Shown: positions 8,364 through 16,710 of the stretch, piece after piece | Numbering within the stretch: the first letter of the stretch is position 1 | Layout: each line of letters opens with the position of its first letter | Assembly: GCF_000455345.1 (NCBI RefSeq) | Contig: NZ_HG315690.1 | Coordinates: 2,617,360-2,681,359, forward strand | DNA: 64,000 bases | DNA from: Halopiger goleimassiliensis | Lineage (GTDB): Archaea > Halobacteriota > Halobacteria > Halobacteriales > Natrialbaceae | Reading direction: 5' to 3' | Notes under the pieces: generated by a model | The model's database searches: none | What the model was told of the DNA's origin: nothing | What the model saw: the letters and a program-made list of their open reading frames with translations, nothing else | Program-made: the position numbers and the translations under genes

Positions 8364-9026
8364 CTACTGTTCACTACAGATCTCGACGAAGTTCCGCAGA
8401 ATGCGCAGCCCCGTCTCGCCGCTCTTCTCGGGGTGGAACTGCGTGCCGAAGACGTTGCCGGCGTCGTTGGCGACGATCGACGGGAACTCACGGCCGTAGT
8501 CGGTGCTCGCGACCGTCGCGAAGCCGTCGTCGGGAACCGCGTAGTAGGAGTGGACGAAGTAGGCGTACTCCCCGTCGATACCCTCCACGAGCGGGTGGTC
8601 GCGCTCGACCTCGAGTTCGTTCCAGCCCATGTGGGGGACCTTCTGGCCCTCGGCGAAGCGGACGTTCGTGCCCGGGATGAGGTCCAGTCCCTCGACGGCC
8701 GACTCGCCGTCGGTCGTTCCCTCCTCGCTGTCGGTCAGTAACATCTGCATGCCGAGGCAGATACCGAACAGCGGCTGGTCGCGTTCGGCGACCGCGAGCA
8801 GGTCCTCGCGGATGGGGGCGGCGTTCTCGACGCCCTCACGGAACGCGCCGACGCCCGGCAGGACGACGCCGTCGGCCGCGGCGAAGGCGTCCGGATCGTC
8901 GGTGATCTCGACGGCCGCGCCGGCCCGCTCGAGCCCGCGGGTGACGCTGCGCAAGTTGCCCAGGCCGTAGTCGACGACGACCACGGACGCCAGCGCCTCC
9001 TCGGGCGGTTCAGTGGCGATGCTCAT
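8364..9026 (-). CDS. hisH: Imidazole glycerol phosphate synthase subunit HisH
   Basis: This glutamine amidotransferase subunit supplies ammonia to HisF in histidine biosynthesis. The 220-residue protein has the class I amidotransferase features: VVDYGLGNLRSV near residue 18, VLPGVGAF, the nucleophile elbow GICLGMQM with its catalytic Cys, and the His/Glu of TQFHPEKSG near the C-terminus. MSIATEPPEEALASVVVVDY gives a plausible start at 9026. It stands alone, as is usual for dispersed his genes in haloarchaea. Its last 18 codons are partly duplicated downstream. Confidence 0.95.
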   Translation of the reverse strand: MSIATEPPEEALASVVVVDYGLGNLRSVTRGLERAGAAVEITDDPDAFAAADGVVLPGVGAFREGVENAAPIREDLLAVAERDQPLFGICLGMQMLLTDSEEGTTDGESAVEGLDLIPGTNVRFAEGQKVPHMGWNELEVERDHPLVEGIDGEYAYFVHSYYAVPDDGFATVASTDYGREFPSIVANDAGNVFGTQFHPEKSGETGLRILRNFVEICSEQ

Positions 9027-9162
9027 ACCGGAACTGGGGAGCCAGCGGGTAAGTGCGTTGCCCTTCGTGCAATCGGCAGCCCGACGGTTCAGTCCCGACG
9101 GCGGGCGCTCGAGCGCCGCGCCGACAGCGACGAACGGCGCAGCCGACGGCGCGAAACGGACG

Positions 9163-9972
9163 TCAGCGCGTCGACTCCGGAAGCCGACCGACGGTGACGA
9201 AAAACGGGACCGTCTCGGACCGCCTGTACGCGCGCTCTTCCATCTGATCGACCACGTCACGGCCCATCTCGCGCCACGCGCCCCGGAGGTCGTCGTACTC
9301 CGCGGGGTCCATCGACCCGGCGAGCATCGTCTCCCGGTCGTCGGCCAGCCCGGAGCCGACGGCTTTGCGCCGCGCGGCCAGCAGCGCGGCCTCGCTGTAG
9401 GGCGGTTCGACCGTCCGCACGTGATCGTACCGTCGCGTCTCGAGCACCTCGAGTCCCGCCGCGTCGAACGCGTCGGCCGCGTCGGCTCCGAGGGCGACGT
9501 CCGTGTCGACGCCCTCGAGGTAGGCCTCCCGGGCGCGGCGCTCGAGGCGATCCTCGCTCTCGACGCTCGAGTCGACCTCGACGGCGGCGTTGTTCGGTTC
9601 GACCGCGGCCACGAGGTCCCGCGAGACGCGGGCGAACTCAGCGACGGCCTCGCCCGGGTCGGGCAGGTTGATCAACAGCGCCTGACAGACCACCAGATCG
9701 AACGCGTCGTCGGCGAACGGCAACGACAGCGCGTCGCCAGCGACGACGGGGACGTGCTCGCGAGCAGCCGCGAGCAGTTCCGGGTCAGCGTCGCAGCCGA
9801 GCACCTCGCCCGGCGACTCGGCGTCCAAGACGCGGCTCAACTCGCCGGTCCCACAGCCGACGTCGAGGATTCGCTCGCGATCCCCGAGCGACAGCGGCTC
9901 GAGGGCCTCCCGGGAGTCGTCCCACATCCCTTCGCGGGTTCGCTCGAGGTACGATTCGGAGAACGTCCGCAC
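9163..9972 (-). CDS. Class I SAM-dependent methyltransferase
   Basis: This methyltransferase of about 269 residues has the SAM-binding motif ILDVGCGTGELSRVL, an acidic GCDADPE at the end of strand 2, the motif AGDALSLPFADDAFDLVVCQ, and the following LLINLPDPG. I chose the GTG at 9972 (MRTFSESYLERTREGMWDD) because the conserved domain starts there. The next ATG, at 9927, would cut off the N-terminal helix, and longer readings run into hairpin repeats. The substrate is not predictable. Confidence 0.8.
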   Translation of the reverse strand: MRTFSESYLERTREGMWDDSREALEPLSLGDRERILDVGCGTGELSRVLDAESPGEVLGCDADPELLAAAREHVPVVAGDALSLPFADDAFDLVVCQALLINLPDPGEAVAEFARVSRDLVAAVEPNNAAVEVDSSVESEDRLERRAREAYLEGVDTDVALGADAADAFDAAGLEVLETRRYDHVRTVEPPYSEAALLAARRKAVGSGLADDRETMLAGSMDPAEYDDLRGAWREMGRDVVDQMEERAYRRSETVPFFVTVGRLPESTR

Positions 9973-10146
9973 GGCCGACCCTTCGATGGATTCGAGTAAA
10001 AACGGGTCGGTTTGGATCGATCCGAACCAGCTACTACCGAATTCCTGCTCAGTGGCAGTGGCGTGCGCTGTCGATCGGCCGAGAGATTGCGAGGCCGATC
10101 GACGAAACCGCGCGAGGTCTTCACGAACGGAGTGAGTGAAGTCGTT

Positions 10147-10220
10147 CGAGACGGCTTCGCCGTCTCGTGATGCGGAAAATCTCCGATTTTTCAGCAGGTT
10201 GGAAGACGCTTGCGTCTTCC
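10147..10220. repeat. Array of three short perfect hairpins
   Basis: Three palindromes follow each other: CGAGACGGC-TTC-GCCGTCTCG (10147-10167), AAAATC-TCC-GATTTT (10176-10190) and GGAAGACGC-TT-GCGTCTTCC (10201-10220). A degenerate form of the third occurs at 3713-3729 next to the other repeat copy. Confidence 0.75.
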
Positions 10221-10268
10221 AGTGGACGAGTGAGGGAGCGGAGCGACCGAACGAGTCGGCTGGGGAGT

Positions 10269-10364
10269 GCGAGGGATGAGCGGAGCGAATCCCTCGGCTA
10301 GCGAACGGTGAACGGAGTGAGACGTGAGCACCGTGGTCACTCCTCGAGTCCACGATAGCAGGAC
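10269..10364 (-). repeat. Dispersed repeat copy 2 (inverted relative to 3726-3836)
   Basis: The reverse complement begins GTCCTGCTATCGTGGACTCG and ends with GGGATTCGCTCCGCTCATCC plus CTCGC, like copy 1. The two copies face each other 6.4 kb apart and bracket ubaA to the methyltransferase, so recombination between them would invert that block. Confidence 0.8.
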
Positions 10365-10444
10365 GGTCCCTCAGTTGGTGGGTATCTACTAGTCGCTGGG
10401 TTCGAATGGAAGCCGCCCGGCCGACGCTCGACTGTGTTTCGGGG

Positions 10445-11449
10445 CTACTCGTCGTCGGGTGCCAGCGCGGTCATCGTCTCGCGGATCTGCTCCTCGTTGG
10501 CTCCGCGCGGGAAACTGACCCAGACCGCGTCGATGCCGTCGACGGCCTCGTAGCGCTCCATGCTCTCGCGAGCCGTCTCGAGGTCGCCGGCCGCACAGAG
10601 CTGATCGAGCAGGTCGTCGCCGATCAACTCGAGGGCGCGTTCCCGGTCGCCCTCCTGCCAGGCCTCGTGGACGTCGACGGCCTCGTCGTAGCCCTGTCGC
10701 TCGAGGGCGTCCCGGTAGAAGGTGCCCATGCCGCCGATGTAGAAGGCAGTGTGCTGGCGGGCGAGTTCGCGGGCGCGCTCGGCGTCCTCGAGGACGCAGG
10801 CCGTGACGCCGACACGGACCGAGACGTCCTCCGGATCGCGGTCGCCCAGTTCGGCACCGCGTTCGATGTCCTCGAGACGGTCGCGGGCACCGTCGGGAGT
10901 GAGCATGATGCCGTGCCAGCCGTCCGCGAACCGGCCGGCGAGTTCGACCGCCTTGGGACCCATGCCGGTGACTTCGATCGGCGGCATCGGTTCCGGCGGC
11001 TCACAGCGGAGCCGGAAGCCCGACAGCGAGAAGTTCTCGCCGTCGTACTCGACCTCCTCGCCCGAGAGGACCTGCCGAACGATATCGACGGTCTCGCGGG
11101 TTCGCCGGAGAGGATTGCCGTACTCCCGGCCGTGCCAGTTCTCGATCACGATGGGACCGCTCGGGCCGATTCCGAGCCGGAACCGGCCGTCGGAGACCTC
11201 CTGGAGGGTGGCGGCGGTCTGACCCAGCAGCGCCGGCGAGCGCGAGTAGGTGTTGACGATGCTCGGCCCGAGGTCGATCGAGTCGGTGTGCTCGGCGATC
11301 GAGGTCAGGACGGTCACCGCGTCCCGACCCCAGGTCTCGGGGAGCCAGGCGCAGTCGTAGCCCAGTTCTTCGGCGGTCTGGGCGTAGTCGACCAGCGCGT
11401 CGACCGTCGGCTGTGCGGCGACCGGAAGGTGAACCTCTCTGTCAGTCAT
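10445..11449 (-). CDS. LLM class (luciferase-like) F420-dependent oxidoreductase
   Basis: This 334-residue protein has a bacterial-luciferase-type TIM barrel. Diagnostic stretches are AEELGYDCAWLPETWGRDA, LGPSIVNTYSRSPALLGQTA (bulge with cofactor contacts), RFRLGIGPSGPIVIENWHG and IEVTGMGPKAVELAG. In haloarchaea these proteins generally use F420 or FMN; the substrate is unknown. I use the ATG at 11449 (MTDREVHLPVAAQ); an in-frame ATG at 11476 would add nine residues. Confidence 0.85.
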   Translation of the reverse strand: MTDREVHLPVAAQPTVDALVDYAQTAEELGYDCAWLPETWGRDAVTVLTSIAEHTDSIDLGPSIVNTYSRSPALLGQTAATLQEVSDGRFRLGIGPSGPIVIENWHGREYGNPLRRTRETVDIVRQVLSGEEVEYDGENFSLSGFRLRCEPPEPMPPIEVTGMGPKAVELAGRFADGWHGIMLTPDGARDRLEDIERGAELGDRDPEDVSVRVGVTACVLEDAERARELARQHTAFYIGGMGTFYRDALERQGYDEAVDVHEAWQEGDRERALELIGDDLLDQLCAAGDLETARESMERYEAVDGIDAVWVSFPRGANEEQIRETMTALAPDDE

Positions 11450-11556
11450 CACCTCGCAGAAAATACGCCAATCCATTTGGGTGTATGGGAACCGATCGCT
11501 CGATCACTCCCGTTTACGCACGCCGCCGTCAGAAAACGGAACGCATCGCCGGATCG

Positions 11557-12195
11557 TCAGTAGCCGACGCCGAGTCGCGAGTGGATCGCCTCGCCGTCCT
11601 CGAGTTCGTCGACGAACGCGATGGCGAAGTCCTCCATCGAGACGTAGCTCTCGCCGTCCTCGTCGACGACGAGTTCGCCCTCGGCGGTCCGGTACTCGCC
11701 GGTCCGCTCGCCGGGTTCGATCATGGCGGCCGGCGCGACGTAGCTCCACCGGACGTCCTCCGCCTCGCGGAAGGCCTCGAGCGCGTCGAGGGCCGCGCTG
11801 GCGACCGGTTCGAACGCCTCGGGGAAGTCGTCGGTCTCGATGAGCAGCGTGTCCTCGTCGACGTGCAGGCCGCCAGCGCCGCCCGTCCAGACGAGGCGGT
11901 CGACGCCGGCCTCCCGCAGGCCCTCGACGACCGCCTCGGCCATCTCCGGGAGGACGTCGGGATCCTCGTCCTTGGAGGGACCCAGCGCCGAGGCGACCGC
12001 GTCGTGGCCCGCGGCTAGGTCGGCGACCCCGTCTGCGTCCGTTGCGTCGCCGGCGACCGCCTCGAAGTCGGGGTCGTCGATTCCGTCGACCTCTCCGCTG
12101 CGGGAGACGCCGGTCACCGCGTGTCCGCGCTCGAGCAGTTCCGTCGCGATTCGTCGGCCGATTCGTCCGCTCGCACCGAGTAGGAGTACCTTCAT
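11557..12195 (-). CDS. NAD(P)-binding atypical SDR (NmrA/BVR-like)
   Basis: This 212-residue single Rossmann-domain protein starts MKVLLLGASGRIGRRIATEL, with the GxxGxxG motif of atypical short-chain dehydrogenases (NAD(P)H-binding, biliverdin reductase-B or NmrA type). It lacks YxxxK, as is usual for the group. It is divergently transcribed from an HxlR regulator 165 bases away. HxlR-type regulators often control a neighbouring redox gene, so this is a likely target. Confidence 0.8.
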   Translation of the reverse strand: MKVLLLGASGRIGRRIATELLERGHAVTGVSRSGEVDGIDDPDFEAVAGDATDADGVADLAAGHDAVASALGPSKDEDPDVLPEMAEAVVEGLREAGVDRLVWTGGAGGLHVDEDTLLIETDDFPEAFEPVASAALDALEAFREAEDVRWSYVAPAAMIEPGERTGEYRTAEGELVVDEDGESYVSMEDFAIAFVDELEDGEAIHSRLGVGY

Positions 12196-12330
12196 GGTGA
12201 GATCTATCGTCAGTCGGTCGGCTTCGATACTGGCTTCGACGACCCGTTCGTCAAGGCGGCCGCGCTCTCGCGCACCCGCCCCGAACGACGGTGGTTACAT
12301 CGTCATACCTGGTGTTGAATCGTGACCGTC

Positions 12331-12340
12331 ATATAGTTCA
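12331..12340 (+). promoter_or_regulatory. TATA-like box for the HxlR gene
   Basis: ATATAGTTCA lies 21-30 bases before the GTG at 12361, the correct distance for leaderless transcription, and supports the GTG as the true start. The 165-base divergent region also serves the oxidoreductase on the other strand. Confidence 0.45.
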
Positions 12341-12360
12341 GCGAACGTCGGCATGACCAC

Positions 12361-12702
12361 GTGACGTCGACGTCATCAGGATCGGATCTGGAGGCGAAGT
12401 ACGAGGACTGCCCGGTGATCGAGACGCTCGAGGAGGTCGGTTCCCGGTGGCGGCTGACGGTCATCCACGTCCTCCGGGAGGGCGAGTTGCGGTTCAACGA
12501 ACTCAAGCGCGCGACCGGTGCGAACGCCCAGACCCTCTCGCGCGTCCTCGAGGACCTCGAGGAACACGGCTACGTCGACCGGCGGGTCGAGGAGGAGAGC
12601 CCGGTCGCGGTCTACTACTCGCTGACCCGGAAGGGGGAGGAACTGCTCACGGCGTTCGACGAAATCGCCGTATGGGGCGAGAAGTGGATCGACGAGGACT
12701 GA
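12361..12702 (+). CDS. HxlR family winged-helix transcriptional regulator
   Basis: This 113-residue MarR/HxlR-like winged helix has YEDCPVIETLEEVGSRWRLT near the N-terminus, with the single Cys typical of HxlR proteins, then the recognition region RFNELKRATGANAQTLSRVL and the wing YVDRRVEEESPVAVYYSLT. The family senses aldehydes or redox-active compounds and usually regulates an adjacent oxidoreductase, here the divergent NAD(P)-binding gene. It starts with GTG, as supported by a box 21-30 bases upstream. Confidence 0.85.
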   Translation: MTSTSSGSDLEAKYEDCPVIETLEEVGSRWRLTVIHVLREGELRFNELKRATGANAQTLSRVLEDLEEHGYVDRRVEEESPVAVYYSLTRKGEELLTAFDEIAVWGEKWIDED

Positions 12703-12726
12703 TCGGAACCGATGCGGCGCGATCGC

Positions 12727-13503
12727 TTAGACGTCGTGTTCCTCGCTGATCTGGGGGACGCCCTGGACCGTGATGGTCTCGCCGACGAGGTACGAGGCGG
12801 CGGGGCTGGCGAGGAACTGGGTGACGTCGGCGATCTCCTCGACGGTCCCGATGCGGCGGGCGACCTCCTCCCGGTCGATGTTGTCCGCGGAGACGCCCAT
12901 CTGGCTCTCGACGCCCGGCGTGGCGACGAACCCCGGCGCGATGCAGTTGACGCGGACGTCGTCCTCTGCCCACTCGTAGGACAGCGTCGTCGTGAAGTTG
13001 ATGACCGCGGCCTTGGCCGCGCCGTAGTGGCTCATCAGCGGCGACCCGCGCTGGCCGGCGACGCTGGCGAAGTTGATCACCGAGCCGCCGCCGTCCTTGA
13101 GGTGGTCGGCGGCCGCCTGCACGCAGTTGTAGGTACCGTGGAGGTTGATGTCGACGATGGTCTTCCAGCCGTTCTCGGAGATGTCGTCGAACTCGGCCAT
13201 GAACGACGCGCCGGCGTTGTTGACCAGCACGTCGACGCCACCGAACTGCTCGACGGTCGCCTCGACGAGCGCGTCGACGGCCTCGCGGTCGGTGACGTCA
13301 CACTCGACCGCCAGCGCCTCGCCGTCGGCGTCGCTGTCGTTGATCTCATCCGCGACGGGGTCGACGTTGTCCTGTTCGCGCGAACAGACCACGACGTCGA
13401 CGCCGTCCTCGGCGAACCGTTCCGCGATACCGCGTCCGATGCCGCTCGAGGAACCGGTGACGATGGCGACGTCGCCATCGACGCTGAACTGCTCGGTGCT
13501 CAT
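12727..13503 (-). CDS. SDR family oxidoreductase (3-oxoacyl-reductase/glucose-dehydrogenase type)
   Basis: This 258-residue classical short-chain dehydrogenase has a complete set of motifs: TGSSSGIGRGIA, NNAGASF, catalytic Ser in INFASVAGQ and the YGAAK Tyr/Lys pair, with a C-terminal substrate loop. It is divergent from the acyl-CoA dehydrogenase. A role as a 3-hydroxyacyl or alcohol dehydrogenase in the same acyl-CoA pathway is possible but not shown. It is convergent with the HxlR gene, 24 bases away. Confidence 0.9.
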   Translation of the reverse strand: MSTEQFSVDGDVAIVTGSSSGIGRGIAERFAEDGVDVVVCSREQDNVDPVADEINDSDADGEALAVECDVTDREAVDALVEATVEQFGGVDVLVNNAGASFMAEFDDISENGWKTIVDINLHGTYNCVQAAADHLKDGGGSVINFASVAGQRGSPLMSHYGAAKAAVINFTTTLSYEWAEDDVRVNCIAPGFVATPGVESQMGVSADNIDREEVARRIGTVEEIADVTQFLASPAASYLVGETITVQGVPQISEEHDV

Positions 13504-13698
13504 ACGTCCTCACTCGAGGAGTCGAAGTCGGAAGTTACCATTGTTATGCTACACAGACGTGTTCGAAGCAATTGTTAATAAATATGTGTGGCGACGCGCC
13601 GTCGCGAGAAACGCCAGTCAACCGACGAGGAGTGGAAAACTGGCCGACTGCGGGAGGATGGAGGAACACCTATATGCGAAATCGTCCAAGCTAGTCCC

Positions 13699-14841
13699 AT
13701 GGATTTCCGTCTCACGGACGAGCAGCGACAGATCACCGAGACCGTCGCGGAGTTCGTCGACGAGGAGGTCGTCCCCGTCGCCGACGAAATCGACGAGACG
13801 GACGAGTTCCCACACGACCTGGTCGACGAACTCGCCGAGTTGGGACTGATGGGGATGCCGTTCCCCGAGGAGTACGGTGGGGCCGGCCTCGACTACCACG
13901 CGTATCCGGCCGCCTTAGAGGAGATCGCTCGCGGGTCGGGCGGCCTGGGGACGATCGTCGCGGCCCACATCTCACTGGCGGGTAACATGCTCTACGAGTT
14001 CGGCGACGAGCGACAGAAGGAACGGTTCCTGACGCCGCTGGCCGAGGGTGAGGACATCGGCGCGTTCGCCCTCTCGGAGGCCGGTGCCGGCAGCGACGTG
14101 CCCTCGATGGAGACGACCGCTTCTCGGGACGGCGACGGCTACCGGGTAAACGGCGGCAAACTGTGGATCTCCAACGGGTCGGTCGCGGACACCGTCACCC
14201 TGTTCGCGAAGACGGACCCGGACGCCGGGCGGGACGGCATCTCCTCGTTCGTCGTCCGCCCCGAGGAGGACGACGGCTTCATCGTCGAGGGGACGGAGGA
14301 CAAACTCGGCGACAAGGGCTGTCCGACCGCCGAACTCCGCTTCGACGACCTCTGGCTCCCCGAGGACCGCCTGCTCGGCGAGGAGGGCGACGGCTTCATC
14401 CAGGCGCTGAAGACCCTGAACGGCGGTCGCATTACGATCGCCGCCCGATCGATCGGCATCGCGCAGGCCGCCCTCGACGAGGCGCTCCAGTACAGCAAGG
14501 ACCGCGAGCAGTTCGACCAGCCCATCGCCGAGTTCCAGTCGATCCAGCACAAACTGGCCGACATGGACACGAAGATCCGCGCCGCGCGCCTGCTGATGCA
14601 CGACGCCGCCGACAGGAAGATGCGCGGCGAGAACTTCGTCAAGGAGGCCGCCCAGGCGAAACTCTACGCCAGCGAGATCTCCCGCGAGGTCGCCAACGAG
14701 GGAATCCAGATCCACGGCGGCTACGGCTACACGAAGGACTTCGCCGCCGAGCGCTTCTACCGCGACGCCAAACTCAACGAGATCTACGAGGGCACCAGCG
14801 AAGTGCTCCGGAACACCATCGCACAGCAACTGCTGGCCTGA
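13699..14841 (+). CDS. Acyl-CoA dehydrogenase
   Basis: This 380-residue FAD enzyme oxidizes acyl-CoA to enoyl-CoA and passes electrons to ETF. The order is an N-terminal helical domain (MDFRLTDEQRQITETVAEFV), the mid-domain signature FALSEAGAGSDVPSMETTA, WISNGSVADTVTLFAKT, and the C-terminal FDQPIAEFQSIQHKLADM and QIHGGYGYTKDFAAERFYRD. The catalytic-base region IYEGTSEVLRNTIA is complete. Length is normal for short-chain enzymes. The start ATG 13699 fits the family N-terminus. Confidence 0.95.
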   Translation: MDFRLTDEQRQITETVAEFVDEEVVPVADEIDETDEFPHDLVDELAELGLMGMPFPEEYGGAGLDYHAYPAALEEIARGSGGLGTIVAAHISLAGNMLYEFGDERQKERFLTPLAEGEDIGAFALSEAGAGSDVPSMETTASRDGDGYRVNGGKLWISNGSVADTVTLFAKTDPDAGRDGISSFVVRPEEDDGFIVEGTEDKLGDKGCPTAELRFDDLWLPEDRLLGEEGDGFIQALKTLNGGRITIAARSIGIAQAALDEALQYSKDREQFDQPIAEFQSIQHKLADMDTKIRAARLLMHDAADRKMRGENFVKEAAQAKLYASEISREVANEGIQIHGGYGYTKDFAAERFYRDAKLNEIYEGTSEVLRNTIAQQLLA

Positions 14842-14942
14842 TCGCGGACCCGTCTTCTCCGGCGAACAGCCGATCGGCTATCCCTCGTTCTCGAGTTCTC
14901 GCCTGACCCAACACCTTTGGTCTCGACGTGGAAGAAGGCCCC

Positions 14943-15717
14943 ATGCCAGGTGATACCGTCTCGCTCGAGTTCGATGGCGACGTCGCGACGCTGACCGTGG
15001 ATCGACCGGACGCACTGAACGCGTTGAACGTGGAGACGCTCGAGGCGATGGCCGACGCGCTCGGGGAGGCCGAAGCCGAGGACGCCCGCGCGTTGATCCA
15101 TCACGGGTGCCGGCGACGACGCGTTCATCGCGGGCGCGGACATCGCGTACATGCAGGACCTCTCGGTCGCGGAGGCCCAGGAGTGGGGCACGCTCGGTCA
15201 CGCGGTCGCCGACGCCCTCGAGTCGTTCCCCGCGCCGACGATCGCGGCGGTCAACGGCTACGCCTTCGGCGGCGGCTGTGAGATGGCGCTGGCCTGCGAC
15301 CTGCGGATCGCGAGCGAGTCGGCGGTGATCGGCAACACGGAGATCGACCTCGGGATCATTCCGGGCTGGGGCGCGACCCAGCGGCTTCCGCGCCTCGTCG
15401 GCGACGAGACGGCCCGGCGGATGATCTACCTCGGCGAGCGACTGGACGCCGAGAGCGCCGCCGAAGCGGGACTCGTCGGCGAGGTGGTCGCCGATGACGA
15501 CCTCGAGGCCGTCGCATTCGACCTCGCCGAGCGCCTCGCGGCCCAGCCCGCCTTCGCGCTCCGGGCGGCGAAAGCGGCGATCAACCAGGGGCTCGAGGGA
15601 TCGCAGGCGGCCGCGCTGGAGTACGAGCAACGGGCGTTCGCGGGCTGTTTCGGGACGCCGGACCAGCGCGAGGGAATGACCGCGTTCCTCGAGGATCGCG
15701 ACCCCGAGTTCGAGTGA
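14943..15717 (+). pseudogene. Enoyl-CoA hydratase/isomerase family protein, single-base frameshift
   Basis: The crotonase-fold gene starts at the ATG at 14943 (MPGDTVSLEFDGDVATLTVD) and continues in the +1 frame to the stop at 15717. One extra C at 15098-15099 breaks the frame after ARALI. Removing it restores ITGAGDDAFIAGADIAYMQD and a 257-residue protein. The downstream part keeps both oxyanion and acid sites (GGGCEMALACD, NTEIDLGIIPG). Everything else is intact, so the lesion is very recent, a sequencing error, or a programmed shift (least likely). It lies directly after the acyl-CoA dehydrogenase and is a natural partner in beta-oxidation. Confidence 0.85.
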
Positions 15718-15769
15718 GCGTCCGCCGCCGGCCCCGCGGAACGGACCTTTCAAGTAACCTCCACGAGAG

Positions 15770-15916
15770 ATGGGCACCGAGTACGCCGGCCGGACGCCGG
15801 ACGACGAGACAGCCATGACTGCTCGAGGCACACGGGAGGCGACGGGAGGAATCGCCAGCGATCGACCACAGCGCGTCGCGAAGAGTCGTCGATACGAGCG
15901 GGTGAGTCGCCGATGA
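15770..15916 (+). CDS. Possible small basic protein or leader ORF overlapping the HAD start
   Basis: This 48-codon ORF begins ATGGGCACCGAGTACG and ends TGA inside the ATGA that starts the HAD gene. A TTTCAAGTAA stretch lies 13-23 bases upstream. The peptide is Arg-rich at its end (RVAKSRRYERVSRR), unlike typical acidic haloarchaeal proteins, and has no recognisable domain. It could be a translation-coupling leader or chance. Confidence 0.3.
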   Translation: MGTEYAGRTPDDETAMTARGTREATGGIASDRPQRVAKSRRYERVSRR

Positions 15917-16653
15917 ACGCCGACCGCAGCGACGGAGCCGACGAAGCGGACGCGGACTCGAGCCCGTGGGAGGCCGTCTTCTGGGACATCGGCGGCGTCA
16001 TCCTCGATCTGGAGTCCGTCCAGTCGGCCCACGCGGCGTTCGTCGCGGACCTCGTCGCCGAGTACGACCTCGAGGTGGACGTCGACGAGGCCGTCGAGAC
16101 GTGGCGGACCGCGGTCGGGGACTACTTCCGCGAGCGCGACGGCACGGAGTTCCGATCGGCCCGCGAGGGCTACGCGAGGGGCGTCGAAGCCATCGTCGGC
16201 GAATCTCTCCCGGAAGAGGCGTGGAAACCGACGTTCGACGAGCACGTCCAGTCGTCGATCCGGCCGATCCCGGGGGCCGTCGAGGCGATCGAGGAACTCG
16301 CCGAGCGGGACCTCCACGTCGGCGTGATCAGCGACGTCGACGACGACGCCGGCAGGGAGATGCTCGAGGCCTTCGACGTCCGCGAGGCGTTCGACTCGAT
16401 CACGACCTCCGAGGAAGTCGGCCGGACGAAACCCGATCCCGCGATCTTCGAGACCGCCCTCGAGAAAGCGGGCGTCGATCCCGGTCGCTCGCTGATGATC
16501 GGCGATCGCTACGATCACGACGTGAAGGGGGCCGACGAGATGGGAATGCACGGCGTCGCCTTCGGGGCCGAGGACGGCCCCGCCGTCGGCTACCGGATCG
16601 ACTCGCCCGAGGAGATCCTTGCCGTCGTCGACGACGAGCGACCGAGTCAGTAA
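15913..16653 (+). CDS. HAD family hydrolase (HAD-IA)
   Basis: This 246-residue haloacid-dehalogenase-like hydrolase, probably a phosphatase, has motif I FWDIGGVILDLE with the nucleophile Asp, motif II VGVISDVDD, motif III Lys in GRTKPDPAIFETAL, and motif IV MIGDRYDHDVKGADEMGM. The DxGGV form of motif I is common in the HAD-IA group. The cap domain lies between motifs I and II. The start overlaps the stop of a short upstream ORF in an ATGA arrangement. Confidence 0.85.
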   Translation: MNADRSDGADEADADSSPWEAVFWDIGGVILDLESVQSAHAAFVADLVAEYDLEVDVDEAVETWRTAVGDYFRERDGTEFRSAREGYARGVEAIVGESLPEEAWKPTFDEHVQSSIRPIPGAVEAIEELAERDLHVGVISDVDDDAGREMLEAFDVREAFDSITTSEEVGRTKPDPAIFETALEKAGVDPGRSLMIGDRYDHDVKGADEMGMHGVAFGAEDGPAVGYRIDSPEEILAVVDDERPSQ

Positions 16654-16710
16654 GCGACGACGGCCGCTATCCAAACCCTTTTCCCGCGGTTTTCCGACGG
16701 ACGAACTAGC

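Larger units (their letters stand above)
9973..10444. other. Non-coding gap with hairpin array and dispersed repeat
   Basis: The 472 bases between the LLM oxidoreductase and the methyltransferase hold no gene. 10130-10220 is a string of short hairpins and 10269-10364 is the second copy of the dispersed repeat. The purine-rich GAACGGAGTGAG-type words are the reverse strand of those in the 3.7 kb gap. Upstream of the methyltransferase I see no convincing TATA box. Confidence 0.6.

Noticed and set aside
9973-10353. N-terminal extension of the methyltransferase up to 10353
   Set aside because: The extension translates hairpin and dispersed repeat DNA and has no conserved domain.
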